DNA from: Microvirga calopogonii
GTDB taxonomy: Bacteria > Pseudomonadota > Alphaproteobacteria > Rhizobiales > Beijerinckiaceae
Assembly (NCBI RefSeq): GCF_003347665.1
Contig: NZ_QDGA01000005.1
Location: forward strand, 124,001-188,000
Length of the DNA stretch: 64,000 bases
Reading direction: 5' to 3'
Shown here: piece after piece, positions 1 through 8,430 of the stretch
Layout of the letters: each line of letters begins with the position of its first letter
Position numbering within the stretch: the first letter of the stretch is position 1
Position numbers and translations under genes: made by a program
Notes under the pieces: model-generated
What the model was told of the DNA's origin: nothing
Database searches by the model: none
The model's input: only the letters and a program-made list of their open reading frames with translations

Positions 1-261
1 GCGCGACGGAATGGCGAAGACGGAGGATTGCCGCTCGCCGAGCAGAGGACGAATCAGCTGCTCCGGCAGACGGCCCGATCCTTCGGTCCGGTCAGGCAGA
101 CCGATGGGCATGTCGACGGCAATCACCGAAGGCCGCTCCGGCGTGTCGGCAATGACTTCGAGAGCCGGCGCCGTCACGATGCGATAGGCGTTCGGATCGT
201 CCAGCCGCATCAGGACCGCAATCCACCCGGCCCGGCAGCCATCGACCCCCGCAACCCACAT
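1..261 (-). CDS. DUF429 family protein, N-terminal part (runs off left edge)
   Basis: The minus strand reads open from an ATG at 259-261 to the left edge, giving 87 residues of an incomplete protein. It begins MWVAGVDGCRAGWIAV and continues with VIAVDMPIGLPD. These two blocks (an Asp-containing first strand and a second Asp strand) are the hallmark of DUF429, a family predicted to have an RNase H-like fold and sometimes annotated as a nuclease. A GGAG ribosome-binding site lies about 10 bases upstream of the ATG, which supports this start. The biochemical role of DUF429 is not established, so no function is claimed. The gene is divergent from the CoA-ester lyase at 495, with one repeat in between. 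Confidence 0.8.
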   Translation of the reverse strand, partial: MWVAGVDGCRAGWIAVLMRLDDPNAYRIVTAPALEVIADTPERPSVIAVDMPIGLPDRTEGSGRLPEQLIRPLLGERQSSVFAIPSR

Positions 262-308
262 TTTCTATGCGTCTCCTAACCCTATCTCACCCATCAAGAG
301 ATCTTCCT

Positions 309-397
309 GTCATGGCCGGGCTCGTCCCGGCCATCCCGATGCTGTGAAGCGCCGTGCATCGCTCATCGAGATCACCGGCACAAGGCCGGGGATGACA
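309..397 (-). repeat. Composite intergenic palindrome, copy A
   Basis: Two imperfect hairpins sit about 30 bases apart: the left one is built on TCATGGCCGG...CCGGCCAT and the right one on ATCACCGGC...GCCGG.GATGA. It is one of six such elements in this window (others near 24954, 26569, 33055, 39592 and 50008). Read on the minus strand it has the same order as the others, a 'TCACCGG' hairpin followed by a 'TGGCCGG' hairpin. It resembles the REP/BIME-like intergenic repeats common in Rhizobiales. Confidence 0.75.
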
Positions 398-494
398 TGG
401 AGGGTGCCAATTCCGCCGGGCGGCCTCTCGAAAATGACCCTGTTCTTCCCCTGACAGCACCCCTAAAACCGATGGGCCGAAGGAGGAAGCAGCC

Positions 495-1370
495 ATGATC
501 CCGATTCGCCCGCGCCGCAGCGCCCTCTACATGCCCGGACCCAACGCCCGCGCGATCGAGAAGGCGAAGACGCTGGCCGCCGATGTGGTGATCTTCGACC
601 TCGAGGACGCGGTCGCGCCCGATCTGAAGGCACAGGCGCGCGAGCACGTCCGCGCGGCCGTTCAGGCCGGTGGTTACGGCCGGCGGGAAGTGGTGATTCG
701 CATCAATGCGCTCGATACGCCCTGGGGAGAGGCCGATCTCGCGGCCGCAGCGGCGGCCGCGCCCGACGCAATTCTCGTGCCGAAGGTGTCGTCGGCCGAA
801 ACGCTCGCGGCGGTGGGCCTACGCCTGCGCAAGCTCGGTGCTGCGGAGCGCACCAGGGTCTGGGCCATGATCGAGACGCCGCTTGCGATTCTGCGGGCGG
901 AATCCATCGCGAGCGCGGCTCACGACGTCGACGCCCGGCTGGCCTGCCTCGTCATGGGCACGAACGATCTCGCCAAGGATACCCGCACCCGCCTGCTGCC
1001 GGGGCGAACGGCGATGCTGCCCTGGCTGATGACGGCCCTTGCCGCCGCGCGGGCGCATGGCATCGACATTCTCGACGGCGTCTACAACACCCTGTCGGAT
1101 GCAAACGGGTTCCGCGCCGAATGCGAGCAGGGCCGCGATTGCGGTTTCGACGGCAAGACGTTGATCCATCCTGATCAGATTGTGACGGCAAACGAGATCT
1201 TCGCGCCGTCACCGGACGAGATCGAGAGCGCTCGCGCGCTCGCGGCGGCTTTCGAGCAGCCGGAGAATGCCAGCAAGGGCGCCATCAGCCTCAACGGCCG
1301 GATGGTGGAGCGGCTTCATGCTGAGATGGCGAAGCGGACGCTGGCATTGGCAGACGCGATCCGGATATGA
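495..1370 (+). CDS. HpcH/HpaI aldolase/citrate lyase family protein (CoA ester lyase, CitE-like)
   Basis: A 291-residue protein of the HpcH/HpaI TIM-barrel family, CitE-like branch, whose members cleave or hydrolyse acyl-CoA thioesters such as citryl-, malyl- or citramalyl-CoA using Mg2+. Visible family blocks are RSALYMPG (8-15), VIFDLEDAV (32-40, metal-ligand Glu/Asp), VIRINALDT (67-75), ILVPKV (93-98), AMIETP (124-129, metal-binding Glu) and GFDGKTLIHPDQ near residue 220. The length matches the family (about 270-320). A GAAGGAGG-type ribosome-binding site precedes the ATG. No citrate lyase alpha/gamma genes are adjacent, so a true citrate lyase is unlikely. The exact substrate cannot be read from the sequence. 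Confidence 0.88.
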   Translation: MIPIRPRRSALYMPGPNARAIEKAKTLAADVVIFDLEDAVAPDLKAQAREHVRAAVQAGGYGRREVVIRINALDTPWGEADLAAAAAAAPDAILVPKVSSAETLAAVGLRLRKLGAAERTRVWAMIETPLAILRAESIASAAHDVDARLACLVMGTNDLAKDTRTRLLPGRTAMLPWLMTALAAARAHGIDILDGVYNTLSDANGFRAECEQGRDCGFDGKTLIHPDQIVTANEIFAPSPDEIESARALAAAFEQPENASKGAISLNGRMVERLHAEMAKRTLALADAIRI

Positions 1371-1431
1371 CGGGCCTGGCCGGATCACATCTTTTGATTG
1401 CGGAATTGAGATAGTTCTCCGTAAGGTTGAA

Positions 1432-1899
1432 ATGCATCAAAGTTTCGATAGGATCCCAACCAGGGTGTCGGCTCTCCGGCGGCCTCCCAATGCGACCTAT
1501 CAAAAGCGCTTCCTCATGCATATTACCATCGACCAGAGCGAAACGGACCGCGCCGGAAAGAGCGAAATACAGTCGCTTCTTCTCATGAAAATCACCTGCA
1601 ACAAGTACGATGCCGACGAATTCCCGTTCTACATGATCAGCGAGATCGTGGGCGGAGCCGTGTATACGTTTCAGTTGAATCCCATTCAGGACATGCAATT
1701 CATCGGCTCGACCGGGGAGCAGACCGAAATCTGGTTCAGGCCGGCCCCGATCCTGTTTGAGGGATCGTCGTTTCGGATCACGCAGTCCCGGTCCAATGAT
1801 GTCTCCAACCGGCATGATCCCAACAACGCAGCCTTCGGCCAAACGTTTGTGATGCATGTGCCGAACACGCCGCGAAAGATCGGACCCGGCCAGTCCTGA
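1432..1899 (+). CDS. Hypothetical protein
   Basis: A 155-residue frame that I do not recognise. The start at 1432 is chosen because AAGG lies five bases upstream; an internal ATG at 1516 is the alternative and would leave 127 residues. The open frame extends upstream into the preceding gene, but that part reads like an out-of-frame shadow. Residues from about 29 on look like a genuine soluble protein, with blocks such as MKITCNKYDADEFPFYMI and a Phe/Trp-containing middle. No signal peptide or membrane segment is seen. Base composition is visibly lower in GC than in the neighbours, which fits a poorly conserved or acquired gene. It lies just downstream of the CoA-ester lyase and convergent with the Trm112-like gene. 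Confidence 0.5.
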   Translation: MHQSFDRIPTRVSALRRPPNATYQKRFLMHITIDQSETDRAGKSEIQSLLLMKITCNKYDADEFPFYMISEIVGGAVYTFQLNPIQDMQFIGSTGEQTEIWFRPAPILFEGSSFRITQSRSNDVSNRHDPNNAAFGQTFVMHVPNTPRKIGPGQS

Positions 1900-1949
1900 T
1901 GTCAGACATGCCGGAACCTCTTCGGTGGTGCTGACGAAGTCCTGCCGTG

Positions 1950-2171
1950 TCAGCCCTCCAGCTGGCGCGCCTCTTCCGGCAGCATGATCGGGATGCCGTC
2001 GCGGATCGGGTAGGCGAGTTTGGCGCGGCGGCTGATCAGCTCCTGGCGCCCGGCATCGTATTCGAGGGTTTCCTTGGTGAGAGGGCAGACGAGAAGCTCC
2101 AGGAGCTTGGGGTCGATCCGCGTCGCCTCCACCGGTTGGGGCGTCTCGGGCTGAGGGGTATCGGGAACCAT
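1950..2171 (-). CDS. Trm112 family protein (UPF0434, YcaR-like)
   Basis: A 73-residue protein. The core [16 protein letters not shown], followed by [21 protein letters not shown], is the typical Trm112/YcaR signature. Family members are small zinc-ribbon-like proteins; in archaea and eukaryotes Trm112 activates several methyltransferases, while the bacterial role is less clear. Here only one Cys (VCPL) is present, so zinc binding is unlikely to be complete. An AGGAA site precedes the start. It is the last gene of a minus-strand group with the LON-domain protein 25 bases upstream and the CnoX-like thioredoxin before that, an arrangement common in Rhizobiales. Confidence 0.85.
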   Translation of the reverse strand: MVPDTPQPETPQPVEATRIDPKLLELLVCPLTKETLEYDAGRQELISRRAKLAYPIRDGIPIMLPEEARQLEG

Positions 2172-2196
2172 CGGGTTATTCCTAAGATAAACTTGC

Positions 2197-2868
2197 CTAT
2201 TGCAGGGTCGAGTCGGAGCCGGCGCCGCCGCGAGCGAGCTCGATCTCGGTCAGGGCGATGAGCACTTCAGCCCGACTCTTCAGGTCCGGCGCTTCGAGCA
2301 GCGCCTGTTTCTCACGCACGCCGAAGGGACTCATCATGCATAAAGCATTCACGAGGGCTTCGTTGGGAGCTTCCTCGATGCCGCGCCAGTCGACTTTCAC
2401 ATGCACCGCGTTGACGAAGTCGCGCAGGGCCTTCACTACGCCGGCGCGGTTTACGGCGTTCTCGCCGGCGCGAGCGGTGAAGTCGTTGGTGAACGGCTCG
2501 AACGTCACCCGGCATCGGCGGAACAGGTTCACCGCCGGAAGCTCCTCTTCGATGCGGAAGCGCGCGATGCCGATCAGCGTGATGAGGTACCGCCCGTCGC
2601 CGGTCTCGGCGAGCTGCGTGATGCGGCCGGCGCAGCCGACCCGGTAGAGTCTCGGTACGCTTGCCTGCGGGTCGTTGTCCGCATCCGGCTGCACCATGCC
2701 GATGATGCGGTCGGTCTTCAGTACCTCATCGACCATCGCCAGATAGCGCGGTTCGAAGATGTTGAGCGGCATCTGCCCGCGCGGCAGGAGGAGGGCGCCG
2801 GGGAGCGGGAAGACGGGGATGACCGACGGGCAATCCTCCGGCCCTCGGTATACCGCGTTCATTCCCAT
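2197..2868 (-). CDS. LON peptidase substrate-binding domain-containing protein
   Basis: A 223-residue protein consisting of a stand-alone LON N-terminal (PUA-like) domain without the AAA ATPase or the Ser-Lys protease domains of Lon. Diagnostic blocks are [27 protein letters not shown] (residues 17-43, quoted here as [11 protein letters not shown] and NIFEPRY), IGMVQPD (56-62) and the later VGCAGRITQ and [13 protein letters not shown] strands. Such stand-alone domains are presumed to bind unfolded or specific polypeptides, but the partner is unknown. It lies 29 bases downstream of the CnoX-like thioredoxin and upstream of the Trm112-like gene, so it is probably co-transcribed and linked to protein quality control. 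Confidence 0.88.
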   Translation of the reverse strand: MGMNAVYRGPEDCPSVIPVFPLPGALLLPRGQMPLNIFEPRYLAMVDEVLKTDRIIGMVQPDADNDPQASVPRLYRVGCAGRITQLAETGDGRYLITLIGIARFRIEEELPAVNLFRRCRVTFEPFTNDFTARAGENAVNRAGVVKALRDFVNAVHVKVDWRGIEEAPNEALVNALCMMSPFGVREKQALLEAPDLKSRAEVLIALTEIELARGGAGSDSTLQ

Positions 2869-2897
2869 TCCGATCTCCTAAACCGCGTTAAACGGCG

Positions 2898-3797
2898 TCA
2901 AGAGAACAGGAGCGAGGAGAGCCTCCGCCGCCCTGCCAGCGTCATCGCGTCCATCGGGCCCCAGGCCTCGAAGAACTGGACGAGCTGCTTGCGTGCGCCG
3001 TCATCGTTCCAATTGCGGTCGCGACGAACGATTTCAAGGAGGTGATTGGCAGCTTCTTCGCGGCGCCCGAGGGCATTGAGTCCCACGGCCAGATCGAAGC
3101 GGGCCTGATGGTCCGTCGGGTCGGTCTCGACCTTGTGCTGGAGGTCCGCCAAGTCGCCCAACGAGCCCGCCTGCTCGGCGAGCTCGATCGCCGCCCGCGC
3201 GCCGGCCAGGGCCGGATCGTTGGCTTTCGCCGCCGGAGCCATGGCCAGGAAACGCTTGGCGCCTTCCAGGTCGCTCACCTCCACATGCAGCTTCACGAGG
3301 GCGGCCAGCGCCGCGACGTTCTCAGGGTCCTGGGCCAGGACGGCGGAGTAGAGCTCGGCCGCCCCGCCGATATCGCCCTCGGCGGCCAGGCGATCGGCCT
3401 CGGCTAGGATCTCCTCGGCCGCGCCGGGCCCGAGCGGCCCGACGAGACGCTCGATAAAGCTCTTGATCTGGCTCTCGGGCAGGGCCCCCATGAAGCCGTC
3501 CACCGGCTGGCCGCGCTGGAAGGCGAAGACGGCCGGGATGGACTGGACGCCGAGCTGACCTGCGATCTGGGGATGCTCGTCGATGTTCATCTTGACGAGT
3601 TTCACCTTGCCGCCGGCGGCTCGCACGGTCTTCTCGAGAATCGGGGTGAGCTGCTTGCAGGGGCCGCACCAGGGGGCCCAGAAATCGACCAGCACCGGCT
3701 GCTGCATGGATTCGGCCAGCACGTCCTGGCGGAAGTTCGCCGTGGTGGTGTCCTTCACGAGATCGTCGGAGGAGGGGACGGGGGTATCGGACAGCAT
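2898..3797 (-). CDS. cnoX: Thioredoxin-TPR co-chaperone (CnoX/YbbN type)
   Basis: A 299-residue protein. An N-terminal thioredoxin domain (about 15-125) carries the active site WCGPC with Cys44 and Cys47, followed by helical tetratricopeptide-like repeats (about 130-299; for example LAALVKLHVEVSDLEGAKRFL). This domain order is that of CnoX (YbbN), a holdase that protects substrates from oxidative damage and hands them to GroEL or DnaK. In E. coli the CxxC is altered, whereas an intact CxxC like this one implies that the protein may also act as a reductase, as reported for the Caulobacter homologue. First gene of a group with the LON-domain and Trm112-like genes. The symbol is assigned by family architecture. 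Confidence 0.88.
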   Translation of the reverse strand: MLSDTPVPSSDDLVKDTTTANFRQDVLAESMQQPVLVDFWAPWCGPCKQLTPILEKTVRAAGGKVKLVKMNIDEHPQIAGQLGVQSIPAVFAFQRGQPVDGFMGALPESQIKSFIERLVGPLGPGAAEEILAEADRLAAEGDIGGAAELYSAVLAQDPENVAALAALVKLHVEVSDLEGAKRFLAMAPAAKANDPALAGARAAIELAEQAGSLGDLADLQHKVETDPTDHQARFDLAVGLNALGRREEAANHLLEIVRRDRNWNDDGARKQLVQFFEAWGPMDAMTLAGRRRLSSLLFS

Positions 3798-3848
3798 GCG
3801 ATCCTCGAAAGGTGAGAGTCGTGAGAAGAACGCTCCTTAGATGGGAGC

Positions 3849-4376
3849 TCAGGCGTCGTCTGGCAATTCCGCCGGCGGCTCCGGCAGGCGCAGGATCAGC
3901 GGATCGTGCCCCGTGGCCCGCAGGAAGGTCACCAGATCCTCCCGCGAGACCCCGGTGGTCATGGAATTGACCAGGGGGTGAAAATTCACCCGCTCGTGAT
4001 CCATGAGGTTGGCGTCGAGCACCATGGTAACCTTGCCGTCCGTATCGTTTACCACCGCGAAGGCGGTGACCGAACCGGGCTCGACCCCCAGCAGGGCGCG
4101 TAGCTGCTCGGCCGATCCGAAGGAGAGCCGGCCGGAGGCACCGATGGCCTCGTGGGTGCGCCTGAGGTCGATGGCGGTGTCGTGCTTGGCGGAGATCAGG
4201 AAGAAGCGGCCCTTCTTGTCCTTCACGAACAGGTTCTTGGAATGGGCGCCCGGGATCTGCTCCTTGACGGATGCCGATTCGGCCACCGTGAAGACGGGCT
4301 CGTGCTCCACCGTCTCGGTCTTGATTCCGAGCGAGGACAGGCGATCCAGGAGCTCCTGCGGGGACAGATGGGCCAA
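3849..4376 (-). CDS. proX: Prolyl-tRNA editing protein ProX (YbaK/PrdX family)
   Basis: A 175-residue YbaK-fold protein that deacylates mischarged Ala-tRNA(Pro). Typical blocks are FTVAES..VKEQIPGAHSKNLFVKDKK, LISAKHDTAIDLR, RLSFGSAEQL and the C-terminal FHPLVNSMTT. I chose a TTG start at 4376 because a strong GGAGG lies eight bases upstream (4388-4392) and because this gives the usual family length (about 165-175). The same frame stays open much further upstream, through the tRNA gene, but that extension has no homology-like content. The gene stands alone between tRNA-Gly and the thioredoxin gene. Confidence 0.87.
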   Translation of the reverse strand: MAHLSPQELLDRLSSLGIKTETVEHEPVFTVAESASVKEQIPGAHSKNLFVKDKKGRFFLISAKHDTAIDLRRTHEAIGASGRLSFGSAEQLRALLGVEPGSVTAFAVVNDTDGKVTMVLDANLMDHERVNFHPLVNSMTTGVSREDLVTFLRATGHDPLILRLPEPPAELPDDA

Positions 4377-4525
4377 GCGTGCAACCTCCGTACAAGCCCG
4401 GGTTCTAGCGACCGGATGAAGCAGGCTCAAGGGCTGGAGCGAAAAGATCGGCATGCCCCTCTTGCAATACGTCGCGTTTTGGGGCACATCACGGGCCTCG
4501 CAACGATGCCACGGCATCGCGGAGC

Positions 4526-4600
4526 GCGGGTGTAGCTCAGGGGTAGAGCACAACCTTGCCAAGGTTGGGGTCGAGGGTTCGAATCCCTTCGCCCGCTCCA
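4526..4600 (+). tRNA. tRNA-Gly (GCC)
   Basis: A 75-nt cloverleaf with encoded CCA. Acceptor arms GCGGGTG (4526-4532) and CGCCCGC (4590-4596) pair with one G-T. The anticodon stem CAACC/GGTTG encloses TTGCCAA, with anticodon GCC at 4558-4560. The T arm contains GGTTCGAATCC, followed by discriminator T and CCA at 4598-4600. A terminator follows 30 bases later. Confidence 0.97.
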
Positions 4601-4630
4601 ATTCTTCTCGGAAACGAGAGCTGTACGAAG

Positions 4631-4652
4631 GCCCGCCGCAAGGCGGGCTTTT
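4631..4652 (+). terminator. Intrinsic terminator of tRNA-Gly
   Basis: A perfect 7-bp stem GCCCGCC/GGCGGGC with a GCAA tetraloop (4638-4641) is followed by TTTTCGTTTTT. It lies directly downstream of the tRNA gene and separates it from the AAA ATPase gene. Confidence 0.85.
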
Positions 4653-4757
4653 CGTTTTTGCGCTCGGGGCTCTTGGGCTCGGACAAGGTTGCATCGCTTC
4701 AGGGCGTAGCCCAAGATGGCGCCTCATCGTGTCGGTCCCATCCGGTCTTCCAGCCCC

Positions 4758-5903
4758 ATGCTTGCGATCCAAGACGTCTTTGCCGCCGGGTACCGCTCGC
4801 TCCGGCTCATCCGCTTTCCGGTCGAGCCCCTGTCCGTCTTCCTCGGCGCAAACGGGACGGGCAAGACGAATCTCTATCGCGCGTTGCAGCTTCTGCAAGC
4901 GGCCGCCACCGGCACGCTCACGCACGATCTGGCGGCGGAAGGTGGCTTCGACTCGGTCTATTGGGCGGGAACGCGGAGCGCCAAGGATCCGGTCCGGGTC
5001 CGGCTCGGCGTCCGCCTGAAGGGCGAAGGCGACGATTACGATCTGGATTACGGCGTCGAGACCGGATTGGTCGAGCTCCTGGGCGCGGGCTTTGCCCTGG
5101 AGCCGCAGATCAAGGCGGAAACTCTTACCTATGAGGCGCGGGGCCGTTCGAAAGTCCTGCTCGAACGCCGTGGCCCCCGAGGGCATTGCCTCGACGAGGC
5201 CGGCATCAAGCGTCCGCTGGGATCCGAGATCCTCCCCTCCGAGACGGCGCTCGGCTCGCTGCAGGACGCGGCGGCCTTTCCCGATCTGCATCTCGCCCGC
5301 AGGACCCTGTTGGAATGGCGGTTCTTCCACGGATTTCGCACGGATGCGGCCTCTCCTCTGCGGAGGCCTGCCTTGGCCGTGACGTCGCCGACACTATCCC
5401 CCGACGGTTCGAATCTCGCGGCGGTCTTCGCGACCCTCGCTCATATCCGCCAGGACACCACCGATCTCGATCAGGCCTTCGACGATGCCTTTCCCGGCGC
5501 GCATCTCGTCATCCCTGAGCCTGACCGCTTCGCCACGTTCGGCGTGGTCTTTCCTGATTACCCGAAACGCATCTTCCAGCCCTCAGAATTGTCGGACGGC
5601 ACGCTGCATTTCCTGGCGCTCGCGGGCGCGCTCCTGTCCTATCGGCTGCCGCCCTTCATTGCCTTGAACGAACCCGAGACGAGCCTGCATCCCGATTTGC
5701 TCGAACCGCTCGCGCGCATGATCGTCGCGGCCTCCAAGCGCACGCAGGTTTGGCTCGTGACCCATTCCGAGCCGCTTGCCGATGCGATCGCGCGCAACAG
5801 TGGTGTTTCGCCGCGCCGGGTCATCAAGCGCAAAGGCGAGACCTGGATCGACGGCCTTCGCCTCAGTGGAGATTTCGCCGAGGAGGAAGAGGAGGATGCG
5901 TGA
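4758..5903 (+). CDS. AAA family ATPase (SMC/RecF-like, AAA_21 type)
   Basis: A 381-residue P-loop ATPase of the ABC/SMC-like class. Walker A is GANGTGKT at residues 30-37. Near residue 300, PFIALNEPETSLHPDLLEPLARMI is the Walker B/D-loop region and VWLVTHSEPLADAI the switch His (quoted in part). The N-terminus matches families annotated 'AAA family ATPase', which resemble OLD-type ATPases but here lack a fused TOPRIM nuclease. Start at 4758 (MLAIQDV) is preferred on family grounds; an ATG at 4716 would add 14 residues and neither has a clear ribosome-binding site. The C-terminus is acidic (EEEEEDA). No nuclease or methylase gene neighbours it, so its role is unknown. Confidence 0.85.
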   Translation: MLAIQDVFAAGYRSLRLIRFPVEPLSVFLGANGTGKTNLYRALQLLQAAATGTLTHDLAAEGGFDSVYWAGTRSAKDPVRVRLGVRLKGEGDDYDLDYGVETGLVELLGAGFALEPQIKAETLTYEARGRSKVLLERRGPRGHCLDEAGIKRPLGSEILPSETALGSLQDAAAFPDLHLARRTLLEWRFFHGFRTDAASPLRRPALAVTSPTLSPDGSNLAAVFATLAHIRQDTTDLDQAFDDAFPGAHLVIPEPDRFATFGVVFPDYPKRIFQPSELSDGTLHFLALAGALLSYRLPPFIALNEPETSLHPDLLEPLARMIVAASKRTQVWLVTHSEPLADAIARNSGVSPRRVIKRKGETWIDGLRLSGDFAEEEEEDA

Positions 5904-6021
5904 GCGTCCATGCGTCTTCCGTCTCATGGCACCAGCAAACGCCCTCTGATAACGCTTGAACGTCGATGACGCCTGGGGCCATCCTGTTCGATGACGATCC
6001 GGGCGAACCTGAGAGGCCCCT

Positions 6022-8418
6022 ATGACAGACGCGCGGCACCTGAGCATCTTGAAGGAACTCGAGCGGAAGGTGCTCTGGCTCTCCACTTGGACGATCCACA
6101 ACGCCAACCATCTTCGCGCCAACGAGAACGGATTGAAGATCGGCGGCCATCAGGCCTCTTCCGCCTCGCTCTCGACGATCCTGGCTGCGCTCTACTTCTC
6201 GGTGCTGAGGCCCGAGGATCGGGTGGCGGTGAAGCCCCATGCCAGCCCGATCTACCACGCGATCCAGTATCTCTTCGGCCGTCAGACCCGCGAGAAGCTG
6301 GAGAATTTCCGCGGCTACAAGGGCGCGCAATCCTATCCGTCCCGCACCAAGGACATCGACGACGTGGATTTCTCCACCGGTTCGGTGGGGCTGGGCGTCG
6401 CCCAGACGCTGTTTGCCAGTCTCGTGCAGGATTACGTGAAGGCCCATGGCTGGGCCAAGGACAAGCCCGAGGGCCGCATGATCTCGCTCGTGGGCGACGC
6501 GGAGATGGACGAGGGCAACATCTTCGAGGCCCTGCTCGAGGGGTGGAAGCACGGCATCCGCAACACGTGGTGGATCATCGACTACAACCGCCAGAGCCTC
6601 GACGCGGTGATTCGCGAAGGCCTGTGGGAACGCTTCGAGGCCCTGTTCCGCAATTTCGGCTGGGACGTGGTCATCCTCAAGCACGGCTCCCTGATGCAGG
6701 AGGCGTTCAAGGAGCCTGGCGGCGATCGCCTGCGGGACTGGATCGATTCCTGCCCGAACCAGCTCTATTCGGCCCTGACCTACCAGGGCGGTGCAGCTTG
6801 GCGGAAGCGCCTGCTGGACGATCTCGGCGACCAGGGCCCCGTCACCCGCCTCATCGAGAAGCGGTCGGACGAGGAGCTGGCGCAGCTCATGTCCAATCTC
6901 GGCGGACACGACCTGCCGAGCCTGCTCGACGCCTTCGAGAGAGCCCGGCAGCACGACCGGCCGGTCTGCTTCCTGGCCTATACGATCAAGGGCTTCGGGC
7001 TGCCGCTCGCCGGCCACAAGGACAACCATTCCGGCATGCTGACGCCGACCCAGATGGAGGCCTGGCGCGCCGCTCAAGGGGTCCGGCCGGGTCATGAATG
7101 GGACAAGTTCGAAGGCTTCAAGATCCCGCAGGCCGAGATCGAGCGCTTCCTGAGCGAGGTGCCGTTCATCCAGAAGGGCACGCGGCGCTACACCGCCCCG
7201 AAGGTGCCGGTGCCGGAGACGCTCACCTTCCCGGCCAATCCCGCCATGTCGACCCAGCAGGGCTTCGGCCTGATCCTCAACGAGCTCGCCCGTTCCGACC
7301 AGGCACTGGCCGCCCGGGTCGTCACCACGGCACCGGACGTGACGGTCTCGACCAATCTCGGCGCCTGGGTGAACCGGCGCGGCCTGTTCGCCCGCGAAAG
7401 CCTGGTCGACACGTTCAAGAAGGAACGCATCCCTTCGACCTACAACTGGGAATTCTCGCCGAAGGGCCAGCATATCGAACTCGGCATCGCCGAGATGAAC
7501 CTGTTCATCGTGCTCTCGGCACTGGGGCTGTCGCATTCTCTGTTCGGGGAGCGGATCCTGCCCATCGGCACCCTCTACGATCCCTTCATCTATCGCGGCG
7601 CCGATGCCCTGAACTATGCCTGCTACCAGGATGCCCGTTTCATGATTGTCGCCACGCCGTCGGGCGTGACGCTGGCGCCGGAAGGCGGCGCGCATCAATC
7701 GATCGGCACGCCGCTAGTGGGCATGGCGCAGGACGGGCTCGCCTCCTTCGAGCCGGCCTTCGTCGACGAACTGGCCGTGATCATGCGCTGGGCCTTCGAC
7801 TACATGCAGCGCGACGGCGAAGGCGAGGCGAACGAGAAGACCTGGCTGCGCGACGAGACCGGCGGCTCGGTTTACCTGCGCCTGTCCACCCGCAGCCTCG
7901 AACAGCCGCAGCGCGCGATGACGACCGAGCTGGCCGATGACATCATGGCCGGCGCCTATTGGCTGCGCAAGCCCGGGCCGAACGCCCAGGTGGTCGTGGC
8001 CTATACGGGCGCAGTCGCGCCCGAGGCGATCGAGGCCGTGGGGCTCATGGCCGAGGACCGGCGCGACATCGGCCTGCTCGCCATCACGTCCGCCGACCGG
8101 CTGAATGCCGGCTGGACGGCTGCGCAACGCGCCCGCGAGCGCGGGCTCGTCCATGCCCGGTCGCACGTGGAGCGCCTGCTTGCCGACGTGCCGCCCCATT
8201 GCGGACTGGTGACGGTGATCGACGGCCACCCGGCGACGCTCGCCTGGATGGGCTCCGTCATGGGCCACCGCACGCGCTCATTGGGAGTCGAGCATTTTGG
8301 CCAGACCGGCACGATCAAGGATCTCTACCGCCATTTCGGCATCGACGCCCAGGGCATCATCGCGGCCGCCGAGATGATCGCACCCGGCCGGCCAATGCGC
8401 TACCTGAAGGCGGTGTGA
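6022..8418 (+). CDS. AceE-like transketolase-family thiamine-diphosphate enzyme (pyruvate dehydrogenase E1-like)
   Basis: A 798-residue protein with the fold order of homodimeric pyruvate dehydrogenase E1 (AceE) and transketolase: a PP domain, a Pyr domain and a C-terminal domain. The ThDP/Mg2+ motif is seen as GDAEMDEGN (158-166) ending 30 residues later in IIDYN with Asn189. IGGHQASSAS and STGSVGLGVA match E1 substrate and cofactor loops, and GIAEMN near residue 490 carries the catalytic Glu of the Pyr domain. It is about 90 residues shorter than AceE. No E2 or E3 gene lies nearby, so membership in a pyruvate dehydrogenase complex is doubtful; a transketolase-like or alpha-keto acid decarboxylating role is possible. 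Initiates at an ATG 118 bases after the AAA ATPase. Confidence 0.82.
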   Translation: MTDARHLSILKELERKVLWLSTWTIHNANHLRANENGLKIGGHQASSASLSTILAALYFSVLRPEDRVAVKPHASPIYHAIQYLFGRQTREKLENFRGYKGAQSYPSRTKDIDDVDFSTGSVGLGVAQTLFASLVQDYVKAHGWAKDKPEGRMISLVGDAEMDEGNIFEALLEGWKHGIRNTWWIIDYNRQSLDAVIREGLWERFEALFRNFGWDVVILKHGSLMQEAFKEPGGDRLRDWIDSCPNQLYSALTYQGGAAWRKRLLDDLGDQGPVTRLIEKRSDEELAQLMSNLGGHDLPSLLDAFERARQHDRPVCFLAYTIKGFGLPLAGHKDNHSGMLTPTQMEAWRAAQGVRPGHEWDKFEGFKIPQAEIERFLSEVPFIQKGTRRYTAPKVPVPETLTFPANPAMSTQQGFGLILNELARSDQALAARVVTTAPDVTVSTNLGAWVNRRGLFARESLVDTFKKERIPSTYNWEFSPKGQHIELGIAEMNLFIVLSALGLSHSLFGERILPIGTLYDPFIYRGADALNYACYQDARFMIVATPSGVTLAPEGGAHQSIGTPLVGMAQDGLASFEPAFVDELAVIMRWAFDYMQRDGEGEANEKTWLRDETGGSVYLRLSTRSLEQPQRAMTTELADDIMAGAYWLRKPGPNAQVVVAYTGAVAPEAIEAVGLMAEDRRDIGLLAITSADRLNAGWTAAQRARERGLVHARSHVERLLADVPPHCGLVTVIDGHPATLAWMGSVMGHRTRSLGVEHFGQTGTIKDLYRHFGIDAQGIIAAAEMIAPGRPMRYLKAV

Positions 8419-8430
8419 GGAAAGCGGCCC

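Noticed and set aside
4526..4660. tRNA-Gly as attachment site of an integrated element
   Set aside because: No integrase, no duplicated tRNA end and no mobile genes were seen in the following 20 kb.
4377..5330. Upstream extension of the ProX frame through the tRNA gene and into the ATPase gene
   Set aside because: The extension crosses the tRNA and its terminator, has no protein-like content, and a GGAGG site supports the TTG start at 4376.
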